The notes beneath the pieces are model-generated. The model was not told the DNA's origin. It searched no databases and saw only the letters and a list, made by a program, of their open reading frames with translations. From NCBI RefSeq assembly GCF_012641475.1, contig NZ_JABAIL010000015.1:62001-126000 (forward strand): 64,000 nucleotides of DNA, given 5' to 3'. The translations under genes were made by a program, and so were the position numbers. Within the stretch, counting starts at the first letter, position 1, and each line of letters begins with the position of its first letter. Positions 6,408 to 14,817 of the stretch are shown piece after piece. The stretch is from Flammeovirga agarivorans (GTDB taxonomy: Bacteria > Bacteroidota > Bacteroidia > Cytophagales > Flammeovirgaceae).

Positions 6408-8960
6408 TTACATGTTCTTAATTCCTCTTTTTACTTGTTGATAATCCAAGAAATACATTAATCGAACAGAAAGTGTATTTACTTGAGCTTCTTTCCACAT
6501 CTCATTTACATTTTCTGTAAAGTTATAATGTGAGTTATAAGAATTTGACCCTAGTTCATTTCTCCACATAGCAGTAACAAAACTGCCAGGAAGGAATTCC
6601 CAACTATACGATACTTCCATATTAAATGTATTATAGTTGGCATCATGTTCTTTTTCTCCATCTTCATTGACATCAGAAAAGTCTGAAGTTAATAACTCTC
6701 CTGATTTAGCTAAATCGAAAAATTCATCATAAGCAACTTGTCTCCAATAATGTCTTAATCTCAATTTTAAGAACATCTTATTGTTGAAAGTATATTGCGT
6801 CCAGAAATTATTTTCTAAGGTCTTTACATTTCTATCTCCATATATTACTGCTTCGACATTATCACTTTCATCTTTTTCGGTAGTGACATATCCTTTTTCA
6901 TTTCTATTTTGGCTCCATGCAATTTGGTGGTTCAAATCCCATTTGTCATTTACCCTATATGTTTGCCCATAACGGTAATAATCATCCAATTGATTGAAAT
7001 GTTGTCTTTGCCATATGCTAGCTCTCATACTGATAGAGTACCTTTTACTACCATCAGAGTTAAGTGTAACCCCTGTATCATGTGATGGATATTGAGCAAA
7101 GCGATAGCCTTCTTCTCTTGGTCCGAAGTAATCGTAACTCATTTGCGGCGTAATAGCTGCATTTAACCTTACACTCCAGAAGTTATTGAAAAGCATGTCT
7201 GCATCACCCCATAGGTTCCTATACATAAATGCTTTAGGTGCATAAAGATGATCCTCGTTGTATCCAACCCTTACCCAATATCTTTGGTAAATTCCTTTTC
7301 CTTTATATTGATTCCATGAAGTATTTGCTCTTACTTGAATGGCGTTATTAGAACTATTATATCCTAAATCGTTAGGGTTGTAAGTATCCGATTCTACATT
7401 TGTAGATACCCAGTAGTGCCAGTTTCCTGAAACTTTACCATGTCCTAAATCAAAGCGATGTCCTAAAGTTGTTAACCTCTCGTCTTCACCATTATTGCCT
7501 ACTTCAGTATTGAATTCTTGACTCAAAGCCCCAAAACCTCTAAAGCGGAACATGTTATTTCTATCATACAAGTTGAAGTGACCAGAGGATACATTAGAAG
7601 ATTTATGTCCTTGGCCTCTACGAACATTTGTGTTGATCACACCAATAGATGAATTATTAGGTAAGTTTTGATCAACAGAAATGATATTGAAGTTGGTAAG
7701 AGGATCAGCTTCTACAGTTCTTGTTTCATTTGTTAGCGTATCTTCAATAATTGCATAACTAACATTAGTGATGGAATTAAGAATACCAACACCGAGTCCT
7801 TTTTCTGTTCTACCAGTAAGTTTTATAGAGTTGATTAAAGGAGCGTCATTAGGTTTGAAGATAAACTCTTCATTGTCTTGTAGGTGATCATCAGAAGGAG
7901 CAACATGACTCTGACCAATTCTTCTTGAATAAAATTGTCCCCACTTATTAAAGATTGAAGTACCTTGTCTAAAGAAATCCCTAAATTCTCCGTATTGAAC
8001 TTCATAAGCCGATAGGTTGAGTACCTCATTATCTGCTTGAACTTGAGAGAAATCGGGAACTAAACTAACATCTAATGTAAAGCTTTGTCCTAACCCTAGT
8101 TTTAAATCGGCACCACCAGAGAATGTATTCGCAATTTTATCAGAACCTTGTTTACTTACTGCCACATTACTGATATAAGGTGATAATGTAAGTCTTAATG
8201 GAGGTTTGATGTCATATAACCCTCTTAATGACCCAAACTGATTAACATATCCTTGTTTTTCTGCATCAACATTATTCCAGAAAGCCGTCTCGTTAGAACG
8301 TTTAATTACCCTACCAAAGTTGACACCCCATACCATTTCTTTGGCGTTAGGCATTCTTAAAGCTCTGTAAGGTATTGCCATTTCGACAGCCCATCCTTCT
8401 TCATTCTTCTGAACTGCAGATTGCCATACTTCATTCCAGTTGCCATCCCAGCCAGACATACCTCTCATTCTGTCACTTTGTACACCAGCCGCAGTTACTT
8501 CGAATTCAAAACAATCCTGTTGTTTGTTGTATGTATCAAAAGAAACAATAAATGAATCTGCCGCTCCACTTCCAGAGTCTCTACCGCCTAGGTTTGTTCT
8601 TACAGAATCAGGAGCAGTATCGTATAGTTGAGCACTTACATAAATAGCATAATCATCATAGGCTACCTGTAATCTGGTTTTTTGTCTTGAAGGTTGATTA
8701 TTGTTCGGCCAGTTCTGAGTAAAATATCCTTCATAGATATACTTATCAGCCTCATCATTATTTAAGTAATGGCCGTTAAGACTTGCCGTCAGATTTGTCA
8801 TGTTCAATGGATCACTCCAGACTTCATCGTCTAGAATACCATCAATTTTCGGAGCATCATGTGTGTTCCATGCATGTATGTTCATGCGATGTAATTGTGC
8901 AAAAGATATACTCGGAAGGAATGCACACAGAAAGATGATATAGCTTCTGAAAGGGGACAA
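6408..8960 (-). CDS. DUF5916 outer-membrane protein with N-terminal CBM9-like domain
   Basis: An 850-residue protein. It starts with a signal peptide (IIFLCAFLPSISFAQ) and a carbohydrate-binding family 9-like fold beginning DAPKIDGILDDEVWSD at about 36-51 and including FIVSFDTYNKQQDCFEF. The remainder has the alternating aromatic strands of the DUF5916 beta-barrel and ends in a short basic tail. The only start that keeps the signal peptide is a TTG codon at 8960; no in-frame ATG exists between the upstream stop and residue 26, so an unusual start is likely. The family is common in marine Bacteroidota, sometimes near TonB-linked genes, and its substrate is unknown. It stands alone with a terminator behind it. 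Confidence 0.8.
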   Translation of the reverse strand: MSPFRSYIIFLCAFLPSISFAQLHRMNIHAWNTHDAPKIDGILDDEVWSDPLNMTNLTASLNGHYLNNDEADKYIYEGYFTQNWPNNNQPSRQKTRLQVAYDDYAIYVSAQLYDTAPDSVRTNLGGRDSGSGAADSFIVSFDTYNKQQDCFEFEVTAAGVQSDRMRGMSGWDGNWNEVWQSAVQKNEEGWAVEMAIPYRALRMPNAKEMVWGVNFGRVIKRSNETAFWNNVDAEKQGYVNQFGSLRGLYDIKPPLRLTLSPYISNVAVSKQGSDKIANTFSGGADLKLGLGQSFTLDVSLVPDFSQVQADNEVLNLSAYEVQYGEFRDFFRQGTSIFNKWGQFYSRRIGQSHVAPSDDHLQDNEEFIFKPNDAPLINSIKLTGRTEKGLGVGILNSITNVSYAIIEDTLTNETRTVEADPLTNFNIISVDQNLPNNSSIGVINTNVRRGQGHKSSNVSSGHFNLYDRNNMFRFRGFGALSQEFNTEVGNNGEDERLTTLGHRFDLGHGKVSGNWHYWVSTNVESDTYNPNDLGYNSSNNAIQVRANTSWNQYKGKGIYQRYWVRVGYNEDHLYAPKAFMYRNLWGDADMLFNNFWSVRLNAAITPQMSYDYFGPREEGYRFAQYPSHDTGVTLNSDGSKRYSISMRASIWQRQHFNQLDDYYRYGQTYRVNDKWDLNHQIAWSQNRNEKGYVTTEKDESDNVEAVIYGDRNVKTLENNFWTQYTFNNKMFLKLRLRHYWRQVAYDEFFDLAKSGELLTSDFSDVNEDGEKEHDANYNTFNMEVSYSWEFLPGSFVTAMWRNELGSNSYNSHYNFTENVNEMWKEAQVNTLSVRLMYFLDYQQVKRGIKNM

Positions 8961-9353
8961 AATGGTAGTGGAATATTTAATTAAAAGTTCATTTATTTAG
9001 TTACACACTACAAAATGTACAATTCATAATAATTAATCAATGCGATTAATTAATATTAACTAATAAACTTATTTTACCTTAATTATACAGGTTGTTTTTA
9101 TGATTTATTATCAATTTTTAAAACGGTAAAAATATATTTTCAGTAAATACTTTTAAATATCCTTTTTTAAAATCAACTCGAATAATAACGTGAATGTCAA
9201 TGAATTCTAAACAAAATTGTTGATTGTATTTTGAAATGTTATTTTTGCGATCGGAATTAACACTTAGATGTGTATTAATTAATTTTTGAATCATTAAGCT
9301 CAGAATTAGGAGGACTGAAAATCCTCAACCTTCTGTCTTAAATTCCTAACGTA
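8961..9353. other. Divergent intergenic region between DUF5916 and miaB
   Basis: 393 very AT-rich bases. They contain the miaB promoter at 9217-9247 and, in the miaB leader, a small stem (GAGGA/TCCTC around 9311-9326) enclosed by TTAGGA/TCCTAA. No gene was seen. Confidence 0.5.
9217..9247 (+). promoter_or_regulatory. Promoter of miaB
   Basis: TTG at 9217-9219, a 20-base spacer and TATTTTTG at 9240-9247 fit the Bacteroidota consensus. The start would be near 9254, giving a leader of about 100 bases with a potential hairpin just upstream of the ATG. Confidence 0.65.
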
Positions 9354-10832
9354 ATGAGCGATTTAATTAAGGATATCAACTTTGTTGGTGAAGAAGTTGA
9401 TAAGAAAGCTGTGACTTGTGAAGTTAAGGTAACTGACAACACTGCAGCTGAAGGACAACGTAAGTTATACATTGAAAGTTACGGTTGTCAGATGAATTTT
9501 TCTGACTCTGAAATTGTAGCTTCAGTAATGCAGGAAAATAACTTCGGAACAACAAATGATGTCGAAGAAGCAGACCTAGTTTTTTTAAATACATGTTCAA
9601 TCCGTGAGAAAGCAGAGCAAACTGTTCGTAAGCGTCTAACTGTATTTAATAAGATAAAGAAAAGAAAACCTGGAATGATCATCGGTGTATTGGGTTGTAT
9701 GGCTGAACGTCTAAAAACTCAATTACTGGAAGAAGAAAAAATGGTAGATATCGTGGCTGGACCCGATGCTTACAGAGATCTTCCTAAACTTGTCGGTGAT
9801 GTTGATGAAGGAGATAAAGGTGTCAATGTATTTTTATCTAGAGATGAAACGTATGCGGATATTGCTCCAATCAGATTGAATTCAAATGGTATTACAGCAA
9901 TGATCTCTATTATGAGAGGTTGTGATAACATGTGTTCTTTCTGTGTAGTGCCATTTACTCGTGGTCGTGAGCGCTCTAGAGATCCTCATTCTATTGTACA
10001 AGAAGCAAAAGAATTATTCGAACAAGGATATAAAGAAGTTACTTTATTAGGCCAAAATGTAGATTCATACAAGTGGTCTGGTGAAGAAAACAATAAAGCT
10101 CGATTAGAGAAAAAAGAGAAGGAGGAAGAAGTAGAAGAAGTGGTGAACTTTGCTAATTTGTTAGAAATGGTAGCACAAGTTTCTCCTGAACTTCGTATTC
10201 GTTTTTCAACTTCTCATCCTAAGGATATTACAGACGAGGTGTTATATACTATGAAAAAGTACGAAAACATCTGTAAGTTTATCCACCTTCCAGTACAGTC
10301 TGGAAACTCTAGAGTTCTTGATATTATGAACCGTACTTATGATAGAGAATGGTACATTAATAGAATTGATAAGATTAGAGAAATTTTAGGAAACGAGTGT
10401 GGTGTTTCTTCTGATATGATTGCTGGTTTCTGTACAGAAACAGAAGAGGAACATAAAGATACCTTGTCATTGATGGAGTATGTGAAATTCGATTTCAGTT
10501 ATATGTTCTTCTATTCAGAGAGACCAGGAACATTAGCAGAAAAGAAATTTGAAGATGATATTCCTGAAGAAGTGAAAAAACGTCGTTTACAAGAAATTGT
10601 AACATTACAACGTATACATTCAGCAGAACGTAATGCTTTAAATGTTGGTCAAACTCAAAAAGTATTGATTGAAGGATATTCTAAACGTTCACAAGAACAC
10701 TTCCAAGGTAGAAACTCTGCAAATAAAGTAGTAGTATTCCCTAAAGGAGATGCACAAATCGGTACATATGCACATGTTAAAGTACATGACTGTACAGGTG
10801 GTACATTGTTAGGTGAACTTGTAGAAGTTTAA
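9354..10832 (+). CDS. miaB: tRNA-2-methylthio-N6-dimethylallyladenosine synthase MiaB
   Basis: A radical-SAM methylthiotransferase that adds the 2-methylthio group to i6A37 of tRNAs reading UNN codons. The UPF0004 domain has its three cluster cysteines at 45 (SYGCQMN), 81 (NTCSIRE) and 115 (LGCMAER). The radical-SAM CxxxCxxC is at 190, 194 and 197 ([10 protein letters not shown]). The C-terminal TRAM domain includes [10 protein letters not shown]. At 492 residues it is somewhat longer than usual: a 30-40 residue N-terminal extension, and a strongly charged insert ([15 protein letters not shown], residues about 249-263) after the SYKW segment in the radical-SAM barrel. It has its own promoter and terminator. 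Confidence 0.96.
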   Translation: MSDLIKDINFVGEEVDKKAVTCEVKVTDNTAAEGQRKLYIESYGCQMNFSDSEIVASVMQENNFGTTNDVEEADLVFLNTCSIREKAEQTVRKRLTVFNKIKKRKPGMIIGVLGCMAERLKTQLLEEEKMVDIVAGPDAYRDLPKLVGDVDEGDKGVNVFLSRDETYADIAPIRLNSNGITAMISIMRGCDNMCSFCVVPFTRGRERSRDPHSIVQEAKELFEQGYKEVTLLGQNVDSYKWSGEENNKARLEKKEKEEEVEEVVNFANLLEMVAQVSPELRIRFSTSHPKDITDEVLYTMKKYENICKFIHLPVQSGNSRVLDIMNRTYDREWYINRIDKIREILGNECGVSSDMIAGFCTETEEEHKDTLSLMEYVKFDFSYMFFYSERPGTLAEKKFEDDIPEEVKKRRLQEIVTLQRIHSAERNALNVGQTQKVLIEGYSKRSQEHFQGRNSANKVVVFPKGDAQIGTYAHVKVHDCTGGTLLGELVEV

Positions 10833-10874
10833 TACTTGAAATAAAAATCACAAGATTTGTGATGTTTATATTAG

Positions 10875-10916
10875 GGGTTTTAGAAGGGTAATAAGTCTTC
10901 TAAGACCCTTTTTTTA
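10875..10916 (+). terminator. Intrinsic terminator of miaB
   Basis: GGGTTTTAGAAG at 10875-10886 pairs with CTTCTAAGACCC at 10897-10908 (one G-T pair), followed by eight T residues. Confidence 0.9.
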
Positions 10917-11029
10917 TTCTTTATAACCCATTACTTGGAGAGCAACATCATCAATTACTATCTCAATATTTTGTATCTTCCCTTAAAATCAGTGCTTCAC
11001 TATTAATTTACTTTTTATCTCAAAAAGCC

Positions 11030-12319
11030 ATGTTGATAGAATTTTCTGTGACCAATTTTAGGTCTATTAAAAATGAACAGGTGTTGTCATTACTTCCATC
11101 AGGAAGAGTAAGAAAAATTTCCAAGGATAATAGATTGTTAACCCATTCCAATTATCCACAAACAGAGACTTTGGCTTCTGCAGTTGTTTTTGGTGCTAAT
11201 GCTTCGGGAAAAAGTAACTTATTACGAGCGTTGGAAGCACTTAGCGTAATGGTACAAGAGGGACATGATAGTGTGTTAGGAGAAGGAGCTAAAGCTTATG
11301 TTCCTTTCCGTTTGGACCGAATGTCAAGAGAGCTTCCTACAAATTTCTATATTCGATTTATAGCTTCTGATGGAGTTCAGTATGAATATGAATTGTCTAG
11401 AGACGCCGAAAGTGTAACACATGAAGCTTTGTATTCTTACCCCAAAAACAGAAGAGTTAAGCTTTTTGAAAGAAGTGAAAATTTGCCTGTAGTCTTTGGT
11501 AAGAAACTTAAAGGTGATAAACAGTCTATAGCAAGGCATGTACTACCGCATCAGTTAATGTTAGCCAAGGGAGCTCAATTGGGTTTAGGTCAATTAATGG
11601 CTCCATGGAGGTTTTTCAAGAGTCATTTGAGAGCATATATCCTTTATCGATCAGTATATGATGATGCTTTATTACAAGGAATCGCAAAACACATTGTTAA
11701 TGATGAATCAGGAAGATTTCTGAAGAATTTAAGTCAATTAGTGTATAATGCTGATACAGGGATAAAAGGCATTGATGTTGTTCAGGAAGATTCGGAGTTA
11801 ATGGGGCTTTTTGAAGGAAGAAGAAGGTTTCAAATCAAAACTTTGCATTATTCTGAAGATACTGAAAAACCAGTATTATTTGAGTTGAAAGAGGAATCTA
11901 TTGGTACTAGAAAACTAGTAGCTTTAGGAGGGTTAATATTAAGAGTATTAGAAGCGGGAGATACACTTGCTATTGATGAACTTGATCAGAGTATGCATCC
12001 TCACCTTACAAGAGCACTAATTAAACTTTTTCATAACCCAAATACGAACCCTAAAAGAGCACAATTGATATTTTCTACTCACGATGCTTCTTTATTAAAT
12101 GATGATCTATTTCGTTTCGACCAAGTTTTTCTTTCAGAGAGATCAGAAGATGGAGAGACTGAAGTGTCATCGGTTTCTGATATTCCTAACTTGAAAAAAG
12201 AAGTACCACTAGAGGAATGGTATCTGACTGGTAAATTTGGAGGAACACCTGCAATTAATCAATTAGGTTTAGAGTTTGACTTTAACATACAAGGCGATGA
12301 GGAACAGAAGGAGAGATAA
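11030..12319 (+). CDS. AAA15-type ABC/OLD-like ATPase, probable defence component
   Basis: A 429-residue ATPase of the AAA15 group. The N-terminus MLIEFSVTNFRSIKN is the usual start of the group. Walker A GANASGKS is at 55-62, an ABC-signature-like EESIGTRKL at 288-296, Walker B LAIDELD at 313-319 and the H-loop STHD at 349-352. The 3' end overlaps the RloB-type gene by 23 bases, so they form a translationally coupled pair. AAA15 ATPases paired with Toprim-like effectors occur in anti-phage systems such as PARIS, and the closely related RloA-RloB pairs ride in restriction loci. A defence role is inference; no restriction-modification gene is adjacent. Confidence 0.85.
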   Translation: MLIEFSVTNFRSIKNEQVLSLLPSGRVRKISKDNRLLTHSNYPQTETLASAVVFGANASGKSNLLRALEALSVMVQEGHDSVLGEGAKAYVPFRLDRMSRELPTNFYIRFIASDGVQYEYELSRDAESVTHEALYSYPKNRRVKLFERSENLPVVFGKKLKGDKQSIARHVLPHQLMLAKGAQLGLGQLMAPWRFFKSHLRAYILYRSVYDDALLQGIAKHIVNDESGRFLKNLSQLVYNADTGIKGIDVVQEDSELMGLFEGRRRFQIKTLHYSEDTEKPVLFELKEESIGTRKLVALGGLILRVLEAGDTLAIDELDQSMHPHLTRALIKLFHNPNTNPKRAQLIFSTHDASLLNDDLFRFDQVFLSERSEDGETEVSSVSDIPNLKKEVPLEEWYLTGKFGGTPAINQLGLEFDFNIQGDEEQKER

Positions 12320-12920
12320 GAATAATTCCCTTCGCCAAAGAGTATTGATTCTTTGTGAGGGAGCTAAAACAGAACCCAATTATTTTAATGGTTTAAAACA
12401 TGATGCAGCAAAAAGAAGAACTTTATCTGCTGTTGATATTGAAGTATATCAACCTAAAAGTCATAGCCCATTAGGTTTAGTGAGAGAAGCGATATTCAAA
12501 AAAAAGAAAGCCTTAACAAAAGGAAACCCATACGAAACTATTTGGCTAGTCTTTGATAGAGATTATCACAAACATATCGAAGAGGTGATCATTTTAGCAG
12601 GGAAAAATGACATCAAAGTAATTATCTCTAATATCTGTTTTGAGTTATGGTTTTTACTGCACTATGAAATGGTGGATGTCAATAAGCGCTATTTGAAATG
12701 TGGAAATTTAATCAAATACATCCAGCAAAATTATGTATCCCGTTACCATAAAAATGCAAAAAACTACCACGAGCTAAAACCTCTGACTGATTTGGCTATA
12801 GAAAGGGCAAAAAAGTTAGAAGAGCATTTTATCTCTGGTGTAAAATCAAATACTAAATTTCATGAAAGAGAACCATACACGAATGTCTATGTATTGGTAG
12901 AGTATCTTTTGGATTTATAA
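12297..12920 (+). CDS. rloB: RloB-like protein with Toprim-like motifs
   Basis: A 207-residue basic protein. RVLILCEGAKTEPNYF at 15-30 provides the EGxxTE motif, LVFDRDYH around 85-91 provides a D-x-D, and SNICFELWFLLHYE at 111-124 is the other conserved RloB block. These resemble the acidic metal-binding residues of Toprim nucleases. The ATG at 12297 is preferred to a TTG at 12276, which would enlarge the overlap with the ATPase gene. By analogy with PARIS (AriA/AriB) and OLD/Gabija, the ATPase would be the sensor and this protein the nuclease effector. That analogy is inference; RloB function is not well established. Confidence 0.82.
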   Translation: MRNRRRDKNNSLRQRVLILCEGAKTEPNYFNGLKHDAAKRRTLSAVDIEVYQPKSHSPLGLVREAIFKKKKALTKGNPYETIWLVFDRDYHKHIEEVIILAGKNDIKVIISNICFELWFLLHYEMVDVNKRYLKCGNLIKYIQQNYVSRYHKNAKNYHELKPLTDLAIERAKKLEEHFISGVKSNTKFHEREPYTNVYVLVEYLLDL

Positions 12921-12921
12921 T

Positions 12922-13422
12922 TTATTCCCACCCCATTGATTGCCAGATGACCAATTTTACAAAATAGGCAACAAGAAATACAACACTAGTCAGTAATATG
13001 AACATTAACCCTGCGAATATCATTAACCCTGTGGAGCTTTTTTGTACTTGGTTGATTGCTTGAGGGTTCTGATTATAATATCCTTCAATCAATTTTACAT
13101 TATTTCTATTAGCTCTGTAGAATACATCTATGAAATCTCCAATGCCTGGTATTATTCCAATGAGGTAATCCAGTAATAGATTAAAAGTCATTGCCATGAT
13201 TAGTCTTGCGGGTAAACCATTTCTTGCCACTGTAAATAAGGCAACTCCAGAAATAAAAACAGAGATAGTGTCACCAACTCCCGGGATCAACCCAACAAAC
13301 GCATCTAATCCTATACTTTGTTTTGTTCCAGGAATTGGAATGGCCTCATCCATGATAGAACTAATTCTTTTTAAAGTTTTATAAGAGGGATCGTTGGCAT
13401 ACTGGGAAGTCTGATTTGTCAT
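12922..13422 (-). CDS. DUF4112 membrane protein
   Basis: A 166-residue protein. The repeated IPGVGD and IPGIGD motifs at about 46-52 and 93-98 and the segment ISSIMDEAIPIPGTKQSIG identify DUF4112. Hydrophobic stretches near 53-70, 75-95 and 138-158 make it an inner-membrane protein. It is convergent with the RloB gene, with a single base between the stop codons. Function is unknown. Confidence 0.85.
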   Translation of the reverse strand: MTNQTSQYANDPSYKTLKRISSIMDEAIPIPGTKQSIGLDAFVGLIPGVGDTISVFISGVALFTVARNGLPARLIMAMTFNLLLDYLIGIIPGIGDFIDVFYRANRNNVKLIEGYYNQNPQAINQVQKSSTGLMIFAGLMFILLTSVVFLVAYFVKLVIWQSMGWE

Positions 13423-13483
13423 ATTATTTCAATAAATATATTTTTTTTACGTATTTTCATATAAATAAAAATAAGCATCTACC

Positions 13484-14176
13484 ATGAAAGATACCATAAA
13501 AGCTATTGCTTTACTTTTTGTTTTACTGATGTTCAGTGGAAACTTGTCTGCACAAACTTATGATTATGTGGAAGATAGTACCAAACAAAAAGATGCCTAT
13601 ACTCAACAACAGTACAAAAAACCTACACAATCGGAGGTGAATGCCCTTAAAGATCAAAAACATTCTGATAAACCGTTAAAAGATAAAATATTTTTTGGTG
13701 GAGGTTTAGGGTTTGGCTTTTCAAATTATTACACCCAAATCGCAGTTACACCAATGGTAGGTTACTTGATTACTCCAAACCTACAATTAGGTATTGGATT
13801 TGTATATGAGTACTACAATTATAAGTCAGATATCGGACCAGATTACAGCACTAATAATTATGGATTTAGACCATTTGCTAGATACATGATTAACGTAAGA
13901 GATGGTTTAAAAATATTTCCACAAATAGAATACTATGCCTTTAGTTACGAGCACATCGAAGATTATGATGCTTCTTCTAGAAGATATATTACGGATAGAA
14001 GATGGCAGGAACAGTTCTTAATTGGTGGTGGTGTTTCTCAAGGAGTAGGAAGAAAAGGAGGAGTGAATATTATTGCTTTGTATGATGTAGCCTACGATTC
14101 AAATAATGCATATTATGGTTCTCCTTATGTAACTTACGGTTCTCCTTGGGTAATTAGAGTCGAAGTTGCATTCTAA
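13484..14176 (+). CDS. Outer-membrane beta-barrel protein, unknown role
   Basis: A 230-residue protein. Signal peptide MKDTIKAIALLFVLLMF...LSAQ is cut near residue 24. A polar linker follows (to about 65), then a small beta-barrel with alternating aromatic strands (FFGGGLGFGFSNYYTQ and later segments), ending WVIRVEVAF with a C-terminal phenylalanine typical of barrel proteins. It resembles the outer-membrane beta-barrel families common in Bacteroidota. It is divergent from DUF4112 and ends in a terminator shared closely with the next gene start. Confidence 0.75.
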   Translation: MKDTIKAIALLFVLLMFSGNLSAQTYDYVEDSTKQKDAYTQQQYKKPTQSEVNALKDQKHSDKPLKDKIFFGGGLGFGFSNYYTQIAVTPMVGYLITPNLQLGIGFVYEYYNYKSDIGPDYSTNNYGFRPFARYMINVRDGLKIFPQIEYYAFSYEHIEDYDASSRRYITDRRWQEQFLIGGGVSQGVGRKGGVNIIALYDVAYDSNNAYYGSPYVTYGSPWVIRVEVAF

Positions 14177-14203
14177 AATGTAAGAAAATATTAAAGGATT
14201 TGT

Positions 14204-14229
14204 AAAGCGGCTTTTTAGTCGCTTTTTTT
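14204..14229 (+). terminator. Intrinsic terminator after the beta-barrel gene
   Basis: AAAGCG at 14204-14209 pairs with CGCTTT at 14220-14225, followed by T residues. The T tract ends six bases before the next ATG. Confidence 0.7.
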
Positions 14230-14234
14230 GTTGT

Positions 14235-14648
14235 ATGAAATTTGAAATTAGAGATATTACTGCTGCACAAACTTGGGCAATCCGACATAAAGTAATGTGG
14301 CCGAAAGAACCACTATCTTATGTCAAAATTCCAGATGATGATAAAGGAAGACATTTAGGATTATTTGTTGGAGAAGAATTAACATCTGTGATTTCATTAT
14401 TTATGGATCCTGACAAGAATGTTCAGTTTAGAAAATTTGCCACTCTTCAAGAACAGCAAGGGAAAGGATATGGAAGTATTCTACTAAAGCATGTGATAAA
14501 GCTAGCAAAAGAAGAAGGAGCTAAAGTATTGTGGTGTAATGCAAGAGCAACAGCTACAATCTTATATGAAAGAGAGGGATTACATCAAACGGATACTTCT
14601 TTTATACGTAAAGGTATTCTATTTGTAAGAATGGAAAAACAACTATAA
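14235..14648 (+). CDS. GNAT-family N-acetyltransferase
   Basis: A 137-residue cytosolic acyltransferase. The acetyl-CoA pyrophosphate-binding loop is visible as QEQQGKGYGSILLKHV (Q/RxxGxG/A) at about 75-90, followed by the WCNARATATILYEREGL segment that forms beta-5/alpha-4. The length is normal for a single GNAT domain. The substrate is unknown. The ATG at 14235 follows the terminator of the upstream gene directly, so its promoter must overlap that region or it depends on readthrough. Confidence 0.85.
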   Translation: MKFEIRDITAAQTWAIRHKVMWPKEPLSYVKIPDDDKGRHLGLFVGEELTSVISLFMDPDKNVQFRKFATLQEQQGKGYGSILLKHVIKLAKEEGAKVLWCNARATATILYEREGLHQTDTSFIRKGILFVRMEKQL

Positions 14649-14698
14649 ATAATCACCCTTAATTTTACTTTAAGTAAAAAAGGAAAATATAATTATAT

Positions 14699-14737
14699 GT
14701 AGATGCTTGAATTTGATTTGGGCATCTACTTTTTTTA
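14699..14737 (+). terminator. Intrinsic terminator after the GNAT gene
   Basis: GTAGATGC at 14699-14706 pairs with GCATCTAC at 14722-14729, followed by eight T residues. Confidence 0.85.
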
Positions 14738-14817
14738 TAAAAAAAATCGATTTGAGTGAATTAATTTTAAAAAGGCTGTGTTATAGTGTTATTATGTAAA
14801 TATTTAATAACGTTATA

